Position numbers and translations under genes: made by a program | Assembly: GCF_001590605.1 (NCBI RefSeq) | Contig: NZ_CP014504.1 | Location: 930,001-994,000, forward strand | Reading direction: 5' to 3' | DNA: 64,000 nucleotides | Source of the DNA: Pedobacter cryoconitis | Lineage (GTDB): Bacteria; Bacteroidota; Bacteroidia; Sphingobacteriales; Sphingobacteriaceae | Notes under the pieces: generated by a model | Seen by the model: only the letters and a program-made list of their open reading frames with translations | What the model was told of the DNA's origin: nothing | Databases searched by the model: none | Part shown: positions 27,895 through 36,636 of the stretch, in pieces | How the letters are laid out: each line of letters opens with the position of its first letter | Position numbering within the stretch: the stretch's first letter is position 1

Positions 27895-27927
27895 AAACAG
27901 GTGGTTTGTTTGCAAGCCGCCTGTTTT
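27895..27927 (+). terminator. Rho-independent terminator of the aldo/keto reductase gene
   Basis: A 14-bp stem with two wobble pairs (AAACAGGTGGTTTG with CAAGCCGCCTGTTT), loop TTTG and a short T-run. It lies 18 bases before the thioesterase start, so part of it may act as a leader structure. Confidence 0.75.
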
Positions 27928-27945
27928 AATATATATAAATAAAAA

Positions 27946-28332
27946 ATGACTATAGAAGAGAAGATTAAAGCATCAGAGACCCGAATTTTTAAAGCCGTAT
28001 TTCCCAATACTACCAATCATTATGATACTTTGTTTGGCGGAACAGCCATGCATATGATGGACGAAGTGGCATTTATTACCGCAACCAGGTTTAGCCGCCA
28101 GAGAATGGTTACGGTAAGCAGTGACCGGATAGATTTTAAAATGCCTATTCCTGCCGGAACTATCGTGGAACTTGTGGGTACGGTAAGCCATATTGGAAAT
28201 ACCAGTATGAAAGTAAAGGTGGAGATCTATGTAGAGCAGATGTATTGTGAGGATCGTGAAAAAGCGGTGACTGGTGAATTCTCATTTGTAGCGATTGATG
28301 AACATAAAAAGCCTACAGCAATCCTTAAATAA
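27946..28332 (+). CDS. Acyl-CoA thioesterase, hotdog fold (YciA-like)
   Basis: This 128-residue protein has the hotdog signature FPNTTNHYDTLFGGTAMHMM followed by DEVAFITATRF. The Gly-Gly and Asp of the active site are present, and MVTVSSDRIDFKMPIPAGTIVEL follows. It hydrolyses acyl-CoA esters, probably of medium or long chains, in the cytoplasm. The length is usual for YciA/BFIT-type single-domain enzymes. It is monocistronic, ending in the shared terminator with the opposing oxidoreductase gene. Confidence 0.9.
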   Translation: MTIEEKIKASETRIFKAVFPNTTNHYDTLFGGTAMHMMDEVAFITATRFSRQRMVTVSSDRIDFKMPIPAGTIVELVGTVSHIGNTSMKVKVEIYVEQMYCEDREKAVTGEFSFVAIDEHKKPTAILK

Positions 28333-28350
28333 GTTTTAAGCTGTCGCATT

Positions 28351-28384
28351 AAAAGGGCCGTATTTTAAGGAATAAGGCCCTTTT
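28351..28384. terminator. Bidirectional terminator between convergent genes
   Basis: AAAAGGGCC and GGCCCTTTT are perfectly complementary 9-bp arms around a 16-base loop. They give a T-run after the stem on both strands. Confidence 0.88.
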
Positions 28385-28389
28385 ATAAT

Positions 28390-29406
28390 TTACTTGCTTT
28401 CCAGTATCGTAATTTGACTGATAATCTGTTCCTCTTGTACAGGATAAGGTTTATCCGCTCTTATAGTTTGATAAACTGCTTCGAATAAATTAAGATAAGA
28501 GGCTTTACCTGGTGGGATGCTTGTTTTTGTGATTTGACCACCTGCATCAATTGTACTCAAAATGCCTTCTTTTCCTGGTAATTCAATTCCGTATAAAGGG
28601 TCATCAGGGCTCATGTTTTTTAGCAGTTGTGTTTCCTGGATGTCTGAACGGTGTTTGAAATAAGAGCCTTTGGTTCCGTTCATCACAAATGCTGGCTGCT
28701 GCTCTACCACAAGCATACTCATAGTAATAAATACTTGCAGATTTTCGGGATATTTTAAGTGCAGGTAAGCATAGTCATCTACCTGAGTATCGGGACGGTA
28801 ATAACCTAATGTTTTAGTCCATGATAATGGCTCACCAAACAGGGCAAATACCATGTCAAGCAGGTGAGGGCCAAGGTCATACAATAAGCCACTGCCTGGC
28901 ATTGGTGTTTCTTTAAATACTTTAGGGCCAATCGTATACCGATACCTGTCGTAACGGATATGGGCTTCTACGAGCTGTCCTAGTTTTTTACTGTCTACAA
29001 TGTCTTTTGCGGCTAAAAAATCGCTGTCGTAACGCCGGTTTTGATAGGGAAGAATATGCAGGTTAAGCTCTTTTGCCTCTTTAAAAAGCAGTTTAGCTTC
29101 TGCAGTGGTCACTGTAAATGGTTTTTCTACCAAAACATGTTTACCAGCGCGAAGGGCTTTTTGTGCGAATTCAAAATGCGTATAATTTGGGGTATTGATA
29201 ATGACCAGTTCTATTGCCGGGTCTGCAATAAGTTCAGCTACAGAATTATAGCTTTTGATTTCCGGAAAACGGAGTTGTGCTGTTTTTTCTGATCTTTCTA
29301 CTACTGCATACAGTTCAAATCCGGGATGTGCAGCTACGAATGGGGTGTGAAATAACTTTCCAGACATTCCAAAGGATAATATGCCTGTTCTTATCGGTTT
29401 TTGCAT
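28390..29406 (-). CDS. Gfo/Idh/MocA-family NAD(P)-dependent oxidoreductase
   Basis: The 338-residue protein has a dinucleotide-binding start (GILSFGMSGKLFHTPFVAAH), NTPNYTHFEFAQKAL, and the family's EKP motif at 94-96 (HVLVEKPF). DLGPHLLDMVFALFG (about 180) carries the catalytic-site His. It resembles the YdgJ/YvaA subgroup (scyllo-inositol or sugar dehydrogenases). Members oxidise a sugar or inositol hydroxyl. No transport or sugar operon is adjacent, so the substrate is open; given the lipid head-group theme 5 kb away an inositol substrate is tempting but unsupported. Confidence 0.9.
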   Translation of the reverse strand: MQKPIRTGILSFGMSGKLFHTPFVAAHPGFELYAVVERSEKTAQLRFPEIKSYNSVAELIADPAIELVIINTPNYTHFEFAQKALRAGKHVLVEKPFTVTTAEAKLLFKEAKELNLHILPYQNRRYDSDFLAAKDIVDSKKLGQLVEAHIRYDRYRYTIGPKVFKETPMPGSGLLYDLGPHLLDMVFALFGEPLSWTKTLGYYRPDTQVDDYAYLHLKYPENLQVFITMSMLVVEQQPAFVMNGTKGSYFKHRSDIQETQLLKNMSPDDPLYGIELPGKEGILSTIDAGGQITKTSIPPGKASYLNLFEAVYQTIRADKPYPVQEEQIISQITILESK

Positions 29407-29526
29407 GGATAAATATATTAAATTTAGCCCGGATACTAATTCTATTCAGATGCATTCCTTGTTTTACGGGATGGCTGCTAAATGCAGTTATTGCAGGGTT
29501 GAATGGAATTATAAGCAGAACATAAT

Positions 29527-29570
29527 AAAAGGGGGTTAAAAGTATCAGATGATACTTTTAACCCCCTTTT
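29527..29570. terminator. Strong bidirectional terminator
   Basis: A perfect 20-bp stem (AAAAGGGGGTTAAAAGTATC and its complement) encloses the 4-base loop AGAT. It lies 18 bases after the stop of the PepC-like gene on the minus strand. Confidence 0.93.
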
Positions 29571-29588
29571 ATAGCTGGATATGGTGGA

Positions 29589-30779
29589 TTAAATACCCAG
29601 GTTTTTTCTGATTGCTGCTGGTATTCCGCCTTTGTTCAATAAGAAAGCAGTCGTTTTATATTTTACATAATTCTTGGTTACGTATAAATAACCTTTATAG
29701 TCATTGGTTACGCCCCATGAATTTTTAACGATATAGTATTCTCTGCCATTTTGATCCTTAGCTAATCCAACGATATGCATACCGTGATCATCAGTAGTTT
29801 CATAGTTGTCAAAAGCTAACTGACGGTTCTCCTGAGTGATTTCCATTTCTGGTTTTGGCTCACTGAACATACCCGCTTTTTCCTGCTCATTCATTTCTTC
29901 ATAGGGTTTAGCAGGGATATAAGCTACGCCATTTTTGTAGGAGAAAGATTTTTCACTTACATCAGTAGCCCATGCTACAGAGTAACCATTTTTCAATGCG
30001 TTGTCAATGATGTCAGTGATTTCATTGACTTTAACGTTATAAACCTGGTCAAATGACCAGTTGTCTTGTACTAATAAAGTGAATTTACTGTAAAAAGGAT
30101 AGTCATTAAATGAAGACAGTTCTACATAGTCATCAGGATTAATACCTACGACTTGTTTTGCAAAAGTTTGTGGCGTGTAGCTTTTGCCTTTGTAATCGAA
30201 TTTTTCAGGAACCTGGCCTAAATAAGAATCAATTGCTGCTGTATAAGCTTTCTGCCAGTTTGGCGTTAAGGTTTTGTTTTTAACTACAGCTTCTAATATG
30301 CCAGTAGTAATTGAACCCATTTCACCTAATTTATTGATTTTAGTACCGTAGTTTAAACCGGTATAATTTACTTGTGGAACTGCACCGTATTTTCTGTACA
30401 TATTGATTACATCGTGCAATGCACCACCGTCACCTAAAGAAACAGCACCGTGCATACGTACATAGTTTTTACCTTTTTCCACATAAACGTTACGTGCTGA
30501 GAACATTTCTGATAAAGCTACAGGCTGTTTACCCATTCTGATCATTTCTGATTCCAGGAAAGAGTTGGTAGAATAGCTCCAGCAAGTTCCTGAAGAACCC
30601 TGGTTCTTTACAGCTGTGTTTTCAAGGTTAATCACATCCGTGAATTTAAAACCTGAAGTACTGTTTGCTGATTGATTGTTTTTTAATGAATTGACCAGGT
30701 TATCCTGAGCAAATCCAAAAGTAGAAGTTAATAATAGTCCTGAGGCGAAGACTAAAGGTTTAAATATTGATTTATTCAT
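29589..30779 (-). CDS. Secreted C1-family cysteine peptidase (aminopeptidase C / bleomycin hydrolase type)
   Basis: The 396-residue protein has a signal peptide (about 1-24, TSTFGFAQ), then the papain-like active site: NQGSSGTCWSYS with Cys66, DDHGMHIVGLA with His332, and VKNSWG with Asn353. Gln60 forms the oxyanion hole. The order and the long insertion between Cys and His match PepC/bleomycin hydrolase rather than plain papain. Most PepC enzymes are cytosolic, while Bacteroidota have secreted ones like this. It is transcribed alone; a perfect palindrome lies 33 bases upstream of its start. Confidence 0.92.
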   Translation of the reverse strand: MNKSIFKPLVFASGLLLTSTFGFAQDNLVNSLKNNQSANSTSGFKFTDVINLENTAVKNQGSSGTCWSYSTNSFLESEMIRMGKQPVALSEMFSARNVYVEKGKNYVRMHGAVSLGDGGALHDVINMYRKYGAVPQVNYTGLNYGTKINKLGEMGSITTGILEAVVKNKTLTPNWQKAYTAAIDSYLGQVPEKFDYKGKSYTPQTFAKQVVGINPDDYVELSSFNDYPFYSKFTLLVQDNWSFDQVYNVKVNEITDIIDNALKNGYSVAWATDVSEKSFSYKNGVAYIPAKPYEEMNEQEKAGMFSEPKPEMEITQENRQLAFDNYETTDDHGMHIVGLAKDQNGREYYIVKNSWGVTNDYKGYLYVTKNYVKYKTTAFLLNKGGIPAAIRKNLGI

Positions 30780-30812
30780 TATTGTGTGTTTGATTAGTAT
30801 TCAACGTGATAT

Positions 30813-30847
30813 TTGTTGCGCAACAATGTTGCATTTGCGTATCTTTG
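30813..30847. promoter_or_regulatory. Perfect palindrome with adjacent -7 box between divergent genes
   Basis: TTGTTGCGCAACAA (30813-30826) is a perfect 14-base palindrome. A partial repeat, TGTTGCATTTGCG, follows it. TATCTTTG (30840-30847) fits a plus-strand -7 box for the COG0523 gene, with TTG 21 bases upstream inside the palindrome. It could be an operator serving one or both divergent genes. Confidence 0.45.
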
Positions 30848-31013
30848 TCTGGCAATGTACATCTTTTAGGCAATATTGAAAAAATATTACCGGGAAAATA
30901 TCCTGAACAACATAAAATTTACACAGCGGACTATTGAACGTTATTTTATTTGGCTAAGAATGGACGTAAACAGTAAGTTTGTAATTAAATAGAGCTCAAA
31001 TTTCAATAAATAA

Positions 31014-32048
31014 ATGAAAGCAAAAGAAGTCACAATCCTCACAGGGTTTTTAGGTGCAGGAAAAACAACAGTCCTGAATGCGGTAATTTCAAAGATGAAA
31101 GATACCCGTTTTGCGATTATAGAGAATGAGATTGGATCGGAAAGTATTGATGCGGGATTGATTATCAAAGGGGATGAGGATATTGTGGAATTGAACAACG
31201 GATGTATTTGTTGTACGCTGAATGATGATCTGTTTGAAATTTTAAATAATTTGTGGGATAAGAAGGATTCTTGGGACCATTTGATTATAGAAGCTACCGG
31301 GATTGCTGACCCTGCAAATATTGCCCATCCTTTTTTGACTATGGACCAGGTAAAAAGGGGATATGATTTAAAAAGAGTAATTTGTATTGTAGATGCGGAG
31401 CTGATTGAAGATCAGTTGAAAGAGCGTCCGGAGGCGATTAAACAGATCGCTTTTAGTGATAGTATCTTATTGAATAAGGTGGAGCGGGTAAGTGAGGATT
31501 ATGTGAAAGAGCTGCAGGCCGTTTTGAAGGCTATTAATCCATTTGCAGAGATACTGATTGCTGCTCAGGATGATTTTCAGGTACGTAAAATGTTTGCCAG
31601 AGAACGCTTTGCTAACTTTTACAGTAATCCAAAGCCTGTTTCAACGCCGAGAGGGATGTTTAGTTTGAGTAATGGTACCGATGAAAAGCAATCTTTATTA
31701 GCTTTTGCGGCTTCGCATCAGAAACATGAACATAGTGATATTGAAACGATACTTTTAAAGTATAAAGAGAGTTTGAATATTGAAGAACTGGAGCATCGGA
31801 TGATGGTTTTTCTGATTGTGCAGTCGGCCAATGTATACCGGATCAAAGGAATTATTTACAGCCATCTCTTTCAAAGCAGGATCATTTTGCAAACCGTTGG
31901 TAAGTCACTCTCTATCACGCTTGGGGAGAATTGGTTGCCTGATGAGATTAAGGAAACAAAGATTGTTGTGATTGGGAAAGGGCTTAAAGTATTTGGTTTC
32001 GATAAGATGTTTCGGACCTGTTTATATACTGAATCTGAACTAAAATAG
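31014..32048 (+). CDS. COG0523 / CobW-family GTPase (metal chaperone)
   Basis: This 344-residue protein has a Walker A GFLGAGKTT (11-19), the hallmark ELNNGCICCTL with GCICC at 63-67, EATGIADPANI and the NKVE guanine motif (SILLNKVE). It has a C-terminal CobW_C domain. COG0523 members move Zn, Co or other metals to client enzymes using GTP; the exact client differs by clade. The gene lies 12 bases upstream of a zinc aminopeptidase of the M1 family, and the promoter region carries a perfect palindrome. Zinc handling is therefore the likeliest role, by context. Confidence 0.92.
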   Translation: MKAKEVTILTGFLGAGKTTVLNAVISKMKDTRFAIIENEIGSESIDAGLIIKGDEDIVELNNGCICCTLNDDLFEILNNLWDKKDSWDHLIIEATGIADPANIAHPFLTMDQVKRGYDLKRVICIVDAELIEDQLKERPEAIKQIAFSDSILLNKVERVSEDYVKELQAVLKAINPFAEILIAAQDDFQVRKMFARERFANFYSNPKPVSTPRGMFSLSNGTDEKQSLLAFAASHQKHEHSDIETILLKYKESLNIEELEHRMMVFLIVQSANVYRIKGIIYSHLFQSRIILQTVGKSLSITLGENWLPDEIKETKIVVIGKGLKVFGFDKMFRTCLYTESELK

Positions 32049-32060
32049 TAAATTGCCGGT

Positions 32061-34640
32061 ATGGTTCTTCGCTATAAAATATTGTTATTGCTGGTTATTG
32101 TGCTGACTTCCTGTTCTTCGCGAAAAGCAGATCCTGCGGTTCCTGTAGTGGAAAATGGAGTAAGCAGGTCGCTGGCAATTTATCGTAAGTCAGTATTGAC
32201 GGCAATTCATTATACGCTGGAATTCGATATTCCAGCTGAAAAAACGAAATCAATTTCTGCGCATGAAATTCTGAATTTTAAACTTGGTAGTGCCAGAACA
32301 CCTTTACAGCTTGATTTTAAAGAAGATCCTGCAAAAATCAGCTTGCTGACGATTAACGGAAAAACGGTTCCTGTAACGTATAGTAAGGAACACCTGATCC
32401 TTCTTCCTGAGTTTTTGAAAAAAGGGGACAATGAGGTTCGTATCCTGTTCCGGGCAGGTGATGGGGCGTTGAACAGGAATACTGATTATCTGTATACTTT
32501 ATTCGTTCCGGATAGAGCACGGACGGTTTTCCCCTGTTTCGATCAGCCTGATTTAAAGGCTAAGTACACCTTGACGCTTCATTTGCCTAAAGATTGGAAG
32601 GCGATAGCCAATGCGGAGCTGAAAGATTCTGTGCAGAAACAGGAGCGTAAAACTTATCATTATAAGAGTTCTGATTTGTTAAGTACTTATTTGTTTGCTT
32701 TTGCGGCTGGTAATTTTCAGCTGGGCAATAGTACGGTCAATACACAGCAAGCGAGTTTTTTATACCGGGAAACTGATGCTGCAAAGATTAAATCAAGTTT
32801 GCCCGCTATATATGCTATCCATGCTGCTTCATTAAAATATTTGGAAGACTGGACTGGGATCCCTTATCCTTTCCAGAAATTCGGATTTGTAGCTATTCCT
32901 GATTTTCAGTTTGGTGGAATGGAGCATCCTGGTGCGATACAGTATAAGGCAGCCAGTTTGTTTTTAGATGCTGGTGCAACTAAAGATCAGCTCAATGCGC
33001 GTAATAACCTTATTGCGCATGAAACTGCACATATGTGGTTTGGTGATCTGGTTACAATGGACTGGTTTTCTGATGTTTGGATGAAAGAAGTTTTCGCTAA
33101 TTTTATGGCGGATAAAAGTGCGGAGGAAGCTGATGGAAAGGATAATTATGCGCTTAAATTCCTGATTGATCATTTTCCTGCAGCTTATGCGGTTGACCGC
33201 ACAGCTGGGGCCAATCCTATTCGTCAGCCGCTTGATAATTTAAAGGATGCAGGAACGCTTTATGGGAATATTATTTATCATAAGGCTCCTATTATGATGC
33301 AACAGCTGGAAAAGCTGATGGGGAAAGATAAATTTCAGCAGGGTGTGAGAGAATATCTGAAGAAATTTGCAAATAGTAATGCTTCATGGCCGGATTTGAT
33401 CCATATTCTGGATAGTCATACTGCTGTAGATCTGGAAAAATGGAATAAGATATGGGTAAATGAGAGCGGCAGGCCTGTAATTGATTATAAGATAACTTAT
33501 CAGGGAAATAAGGTGAGCAATCTGATGGTTATGCAACAGGCTGAATCAGGAGCTCAAAGAGAATGGCCACAAAATTTTGAGGTAACTTTATTTTATCCAC
33601 ACGCTGTTAAAGTAATCAATGCTGATTTAGTGGGAGCCCAGCTGGATCTTAAAGAGGCTGTTGGGTTGGATAAACCATTATTTATTCTTTTCAACTCCGC
33701 TGGAGATGGTTATGGACAATGGCCGGTTGATCCTTTGGTTCAACAATATTTGTTTAGTCTGGAAATGCCATTGCACCGTTCTGTTGCCTATATATCATTG
33801 TATGAACAGATGTTAAGCGGGAAAAATATTCGGCCTGCTGATTTGTTAACGCTTTTTAGCCAGGGTTTGGCTAAAGAAGGAGAAGAGTTGAATATCAGGT
33901 TACTCAGCAATTATATCAGTACGATTTACTGGCAATTCAGTGGGGTTAAAGAACGGCAGCTTTTATCAGTTGGGCTGGAAAATAAATTATGGGATGCGAT
34001 GCTGCAACAGAAGAGCAGTAATAATAAAAAGCAGCTTTTTAAAGCTTATCAGGATATTTTTCTGAGTCAGGTGGCGAGAAACAAGCTGTATCAGGTCTGG
34101 AAGAGTCAGAAAGCTCCTGCTGGTATCACACTTTCTGAAGATGATTATACTAGTCTGGCACTTTCTCTGGCGGTGAGAGATGATGCGGATAGTTCTATTT
34201 TGCCTGCCCAGGAGTCCAGAATCACAAATCCTGATCGTAAAAAACGGTTTGAATTTATGATGCCGGCTGTCTCAGCAAAGAAAAGTGTAAGAGATGATTT
34301 TTTTGATAGCTTAAAATACCCTGCTAACAGGGCAAAAGAGTCAAATGTTCTGGCTGCTTTATATTATTTACATCATCCTTTGCGCCAGCAATTTAGTGTC
34401 GTTTATTTGGAGAGGAGCCTGGAATTACTGGCCGAAATCCAGGCTACTGGTGATATTTTCTTTCCGCAGTCCTGGCTGCAGGCTACCTTTGGGAATTATC
34501 AAAGTAGCGAAGCTGCTGCTATTGTAAGGGATTTTCTTAAAAATCATCCAAATTACAGCCCACGTTTGAAGGCGAAGATCTTACAGGCAACTGATAATTT
34601 AGTCCGGGCAGAACGGTTATCGTCACGGCGAAGTAAATAA
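32061..34640 (+). CDS. M1-family zinc aminopeptidase, lipoprotein
   Basis: The 859-residue protein has a lipobox VLTSC (Cys18). The M1 exopeptidase motif appears as GGMEHPG (285-291, a GAMEN variant), the zinc site HETAH at 320-324 and the third ligand Glu343 (MKEVFANF); the N-terminal beta domain precedes them. A C-terminal ERAP-like helical region follows (about 560-850). It should trim N-terminal residues from peptides in the periplasm or at the outer membrane. It starts 12 bases after the COG0523 GTPase and is probably co-transcribed. HP replacing N in the GAMEN motif may alter substrate N-terminus binding. Confidence 0.92.
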   Translation: MVLRYKILLLLVIVLTSCSSRKADPAVPVVENGVSRSLAIYRKSVLTAIHYTLEFDIPAEKTKSISAHEILNFKLGSARTPLQLDFKEDPAKISLLTINGKTVPVTYSKEHLILLPEFLKKGDNEVRILFRAGDGALNRNTDYLYTLFVPDRARTVFPCFDQPDLKAKYTLTLHLPKDWKAIANAELKDSVQKQERKTYHYKSSDLLSTYLFAFAAGNFQLGNSTVNTQQASFLYRETDAAKIKSSLPAIYAIHAASLKYLEDWTGIPYPFQKFGFVAIPDFQFGGMEHPGAIQYKAASLFLDAGATKDQLNARNNLIAHETAHMWFGDLVTMDWFSDVWMKEVFANFMADKSAEEADGKDNYALKFLIDHFPAAYAVDRTAGANPIRQPLDNLKDAGTLYGNIIYHKAPIMMQQLEKLMGKDKFQQGVREYLKKFANSNASWPDLIHILDSHTAVDLEKWNKIWVNESGRPVIDYKITYQGNKVSNLMVMQQAESGAQREWPQNFEVTLFYPHAVKVINADLVGAQLDLKEAVGLDKPLFILFNSAGDGYGQWPVDPLVQQYLFSLEMPLHRSVAYISLYEQMLSGKNIRPADLLTLFSQGLAKEGEELNIRLLSNYISTIYWQFSGVKERQLLSVGLENKLWDAMLQQKSSNNKKQLFKAYQDIFLSQVARNKLYQVWKSQKAPAGITLSEDDYTSLALSLAVRDDADSSILPAQESRITNPDRKKRFEFMMPAVSAKKSVRDDFFDSLKYPANRAKESNVLAALYYLHHPLRQQFSVVYLERSLELLAEIQATGDIFFPQSWLQATFGNYQSSEAAAIVRDFLKNHPNYSPRLKAKILQATDNLVRAERLSSRRSK

Positions 34641-34665
34641 GGGCACTTACTGGCGGTGCTAAATA

Positions 34666-34711
34666 AATATACGAATTTTTTCAACACTGACATTGAAAAA
34701 ATTCGTATATT
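34666..34711. promoter_or_regulatory. Large inverted repeat in front of the toxin-antitoxin pair
   Basis: Two perfectly complementary 19-base arms (34666-34684 and 34693-34711; AATATACGAATTTTTTCAA and its complement) flank the 8-base spacer CACTGACA. The right arm ends 21 bases before the antitoxin ATG and overlaps its probable promoter. Toxin-antitoxin operons are usually autoregulated at such sites; a terminator for the M1 gene is the alternative, but no T-run follows. Confidence 0.7.
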
Positions 34712-34732
34712 AGTCTTCTAAAACTCAAAGAT

Positions 34733-35179
34733 ATGTCAGCTACAAGTGTATTACTTTCAGATAAACGCACAGAGACACTTCGCGTCAAGTTTAATGCAAT
34801 TGATGTAAGCGATGATATGAAGGTCTTTCAATATGCGAGGCAGGGATTAAAACCCGGTTTATTCTATGATTTTGCTGAAGCGATTAATATTTCAAATAAA
34901 TCACTGGCAGAGTTGATTAATATATCTTCCAGGACAATCAGCAATTATAAAGAGCAAAAGAAATTATTAGAACCTGTTTATGGGGAACATTTGCTTAAAC
35001 TCATTGGGCTATATAAAAAAGGGGTGGAGTTATTTGGCTCTGTAGATGAGTTTAGTTATTGGTTAAATAAACCTTTCTGGAATTCAAAAGAACGGCCTAT
35101 GGACTGGTTGACAACTCCTGGTGGAGTAGATCTGGTTGCTGATGAACTCTTGAAAATGGCTTATGGTGACGCCGTTTAA
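34733..35179 (+). CDS. Xre/MbcA/ParS-type antitoxin (DUF2384)
   Basis: This 148-residue protein has an N-terminal Xre-like HTH (about 45-85: ISNKSLAELINISSRTISNY) and the C-terminal MbcA/ParS/Xre toxin-binding domain (about 95-148: YKKGVELFGSVDEFSYWLN, then DLVADELLKMAYGDAV). It binds and neutralises RES toxins and represses its own promoter in characterised pairs. It ends 8 bases before the RES gene. The 19-base-arm inverted repeat upstream is a fitting operator. Confidence 0.92.
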   Translation: MSATSVLLSDKRTETLRVKFNAIDVSDDMKVFQYARQGLKPGLFYDFAEAINISNKSLAELINISSRTISNYKEQKKLLEPVYGEHLLKLIGLYKKGVELFGSVDEFSYWLNKPFWNSKERPMDWLTTPGGVDLVADELLKMAYGDAV

Positions 35180-35187
35180 GTGTTCAT

Positions 35188-35655
35188 ATGATCGTATTCA
35201 GAATAGGGCATAAAAATTATGCAGGTTCGCTTACTGCTTCAGGCGCAAATGGACGATGGGCTTCTGCTGGCAAGCCAGTAATTTACTGTGCGGAAAATAT
35301 CCCGCTTGCTTTCATGGAAAATATGGTCAGGCGGCAGGGGGTTGGTTTTAATCAGGATTTTAAGACAGTTTTTATTGAAATTCCTGATGATTTACTGATC
35401 AGTACAGTGGAAGAAAGTAAACTGGATCCGGACTGGCGCGATCCTTATGATTATAGTCATTGTCAGCCAATAGGCAATAAATGGTTTGATGATCTGCGGA
35501 TACCTGTGCTGAAAGTTCCGTCAGCTGTAATGCCTGAGTGCAATAATTATGTAATCAATACTTTGCATCCTGATTTTAAAAAGATTAAGTTAATTGCGGT
35601 GACGGACCTTGTTCCTGATGCCAGAATAGAAGATATCCTCAAAAAACACCATTAA
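35188..35655 (+). CDS. RES-domain toxin (NAD+-degrading phosphorylase family)
   Basis: The 155-residue protein shows the RES active-site set Arg23 (GRW), Tyr33 (VIYCAEN), Glu44 (AFMENM) and Ser112 (VPSAVMPE). The Arg-Tyr-Glu spacing (10 and 11 residues) is the same as in the studied Pseudomonas Xre-RES toxin. RES toxins lower cellular NAD+ by phosphorolysis or hydrolysis. The gene is intact and in the standard antitoxin-then-toxin order. The ATG is 8 bases after the antitoxin stop. Confidence 0.92.
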   Translation: MIVFRIGHKNYAGSLTASGANGRWASAGKPVIYCAENIPLAFMENMVRRQGVGFNQDFKTVFIEIPDDLLISTVEESKLDPDWRDPYDYSHCQPIGNKWFDDLRIPVLKVPSAVMPECNNYVINTLHPDFKKIKLIAVTDLVPDARIEDILKKHH

Positions 35656-35708
35656 AATAATGTTCAGAAATTAATGCAGATGATCAAACCAGCTGAGGGA
35701 ATCTTGTA

Positions 35709-36617
35709 ATGGGTTTTAAAATTATAAAGTTTATATTTTTTGGCAACTATTTTATAGGTTTACTGGCCGTGGCTTTGACTATAGAGTCCACTTTACAGTT
35801 AAAAGTTCCTTTTAACTCTCTAAATTATTATACTTTATTATTTCTTGCACCAATAGTCTATTATACCTATGCGTATATGGGGGCAACGAATAGTCAGAAA
35901 ACACAGAATCCCAGAACAGCCTGGTATGCGGAACACCGTAGTTTTATACGGGTAAGCCAGCTTTTGCTTAGTCTGATATGTGGAGGACTTATTTTCTATA
36001 TGGCCGGCAGTAATTTTGAGGCAATTTTACATTTACCGCTGGAGTATTGGATGGTTGTTGGTGTGATTATAGCGATGGCTGTTTTATACTATGGGTTAGT
36101 GCCTGTGTTTTTCTTTAATCTCAATTTACGAAATACGGGCTGGCTGAAGCCTTTCATTATTGGTTTTGTATGGGCGGCTACTGCCAATTTATTACCGCTG
36201 ATTTTGTTGAAAATAGAAGCTGGTACTGATGTAACCAGAACGACACTCTGGTATTTTCTTTTTGTAAAAAACTGGATGTTCTGTACGGTAAATGCGATCA
36301 TGTTTGATATGAAGGATTATGCGATCGATTCTAACAATCAACTTAAAACTTTTGTGGTCAGAATAGGACTTAAGAAAACAATATTTTATGTGCTGATCCC
36401 ACTTTTAATTACGGGGATTATATCGCTGTTAGTTTTTGCCAATATTGAACATTTCCCGCCTTCAAGGATCTTTTTTAACCTGATCCCTTTTGTATTAACT
36501 GCATTGGTTGCTTACTCCATGAACAGGAGAAAGAAAATATTTTACTATCTTATCGTTATCGACGGTTTAATTATGGTGAAGGCGATTTGTGGTATTATTG
36601 CTATGCAGTTTATTTAA
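35709..36617 (+). CDS. UbiA-like integral membrane protein with only one aspartate motif
   Basis: The 302-residue protein has eight or nine transmembrane helices. One acidic motif is clear, FDMKDYAID with Asp200, Asp203 and Asp207, resembling the second Asp-rich motif of UbiA prenyltransferases (DxxxD preceded by YxxKD). The first NDxxDxxxD motif is not visible: the equivalent first helix reads FGNYFIGLLAVALTIES without Asp. It could be a divergent UbiA enzyme or a non-catalytic relative. The methyltransferase gene begins 19 bases downstream, so the two probably modify the same lipid or quinone-like compound. Confidence 0.6.
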   Translation: MGFKIIKFIFFGNYFIGLLAVALTIESTLQLKVPFNSLNYYTLLFLAPIVYYTYAYMGATNSQKTQNPRTAWYAEHRSFIRVSQLLLSLICGGLIFYMAGSNFEAILHLPLEYWMVVGVIIAMAVLYYGLVPVFFFNLNLRNTGWLKPFIIGFVWAATANLLPLILLKIEAGTDVTRTTLWYFLFVKNWMFCTVNAIMFDMKDYAIDSNNQLKTFVVRIGLKKTIFYVLIPLLITGIISLLVFANIEHFPPSRIFFNLIPFVLTALVAYSMNRRKKIFYYLIVIDGLIMVKAICGIIAMQFI

Positions 36618-36636
36618 TTTGCTTTAACAGACGGAA

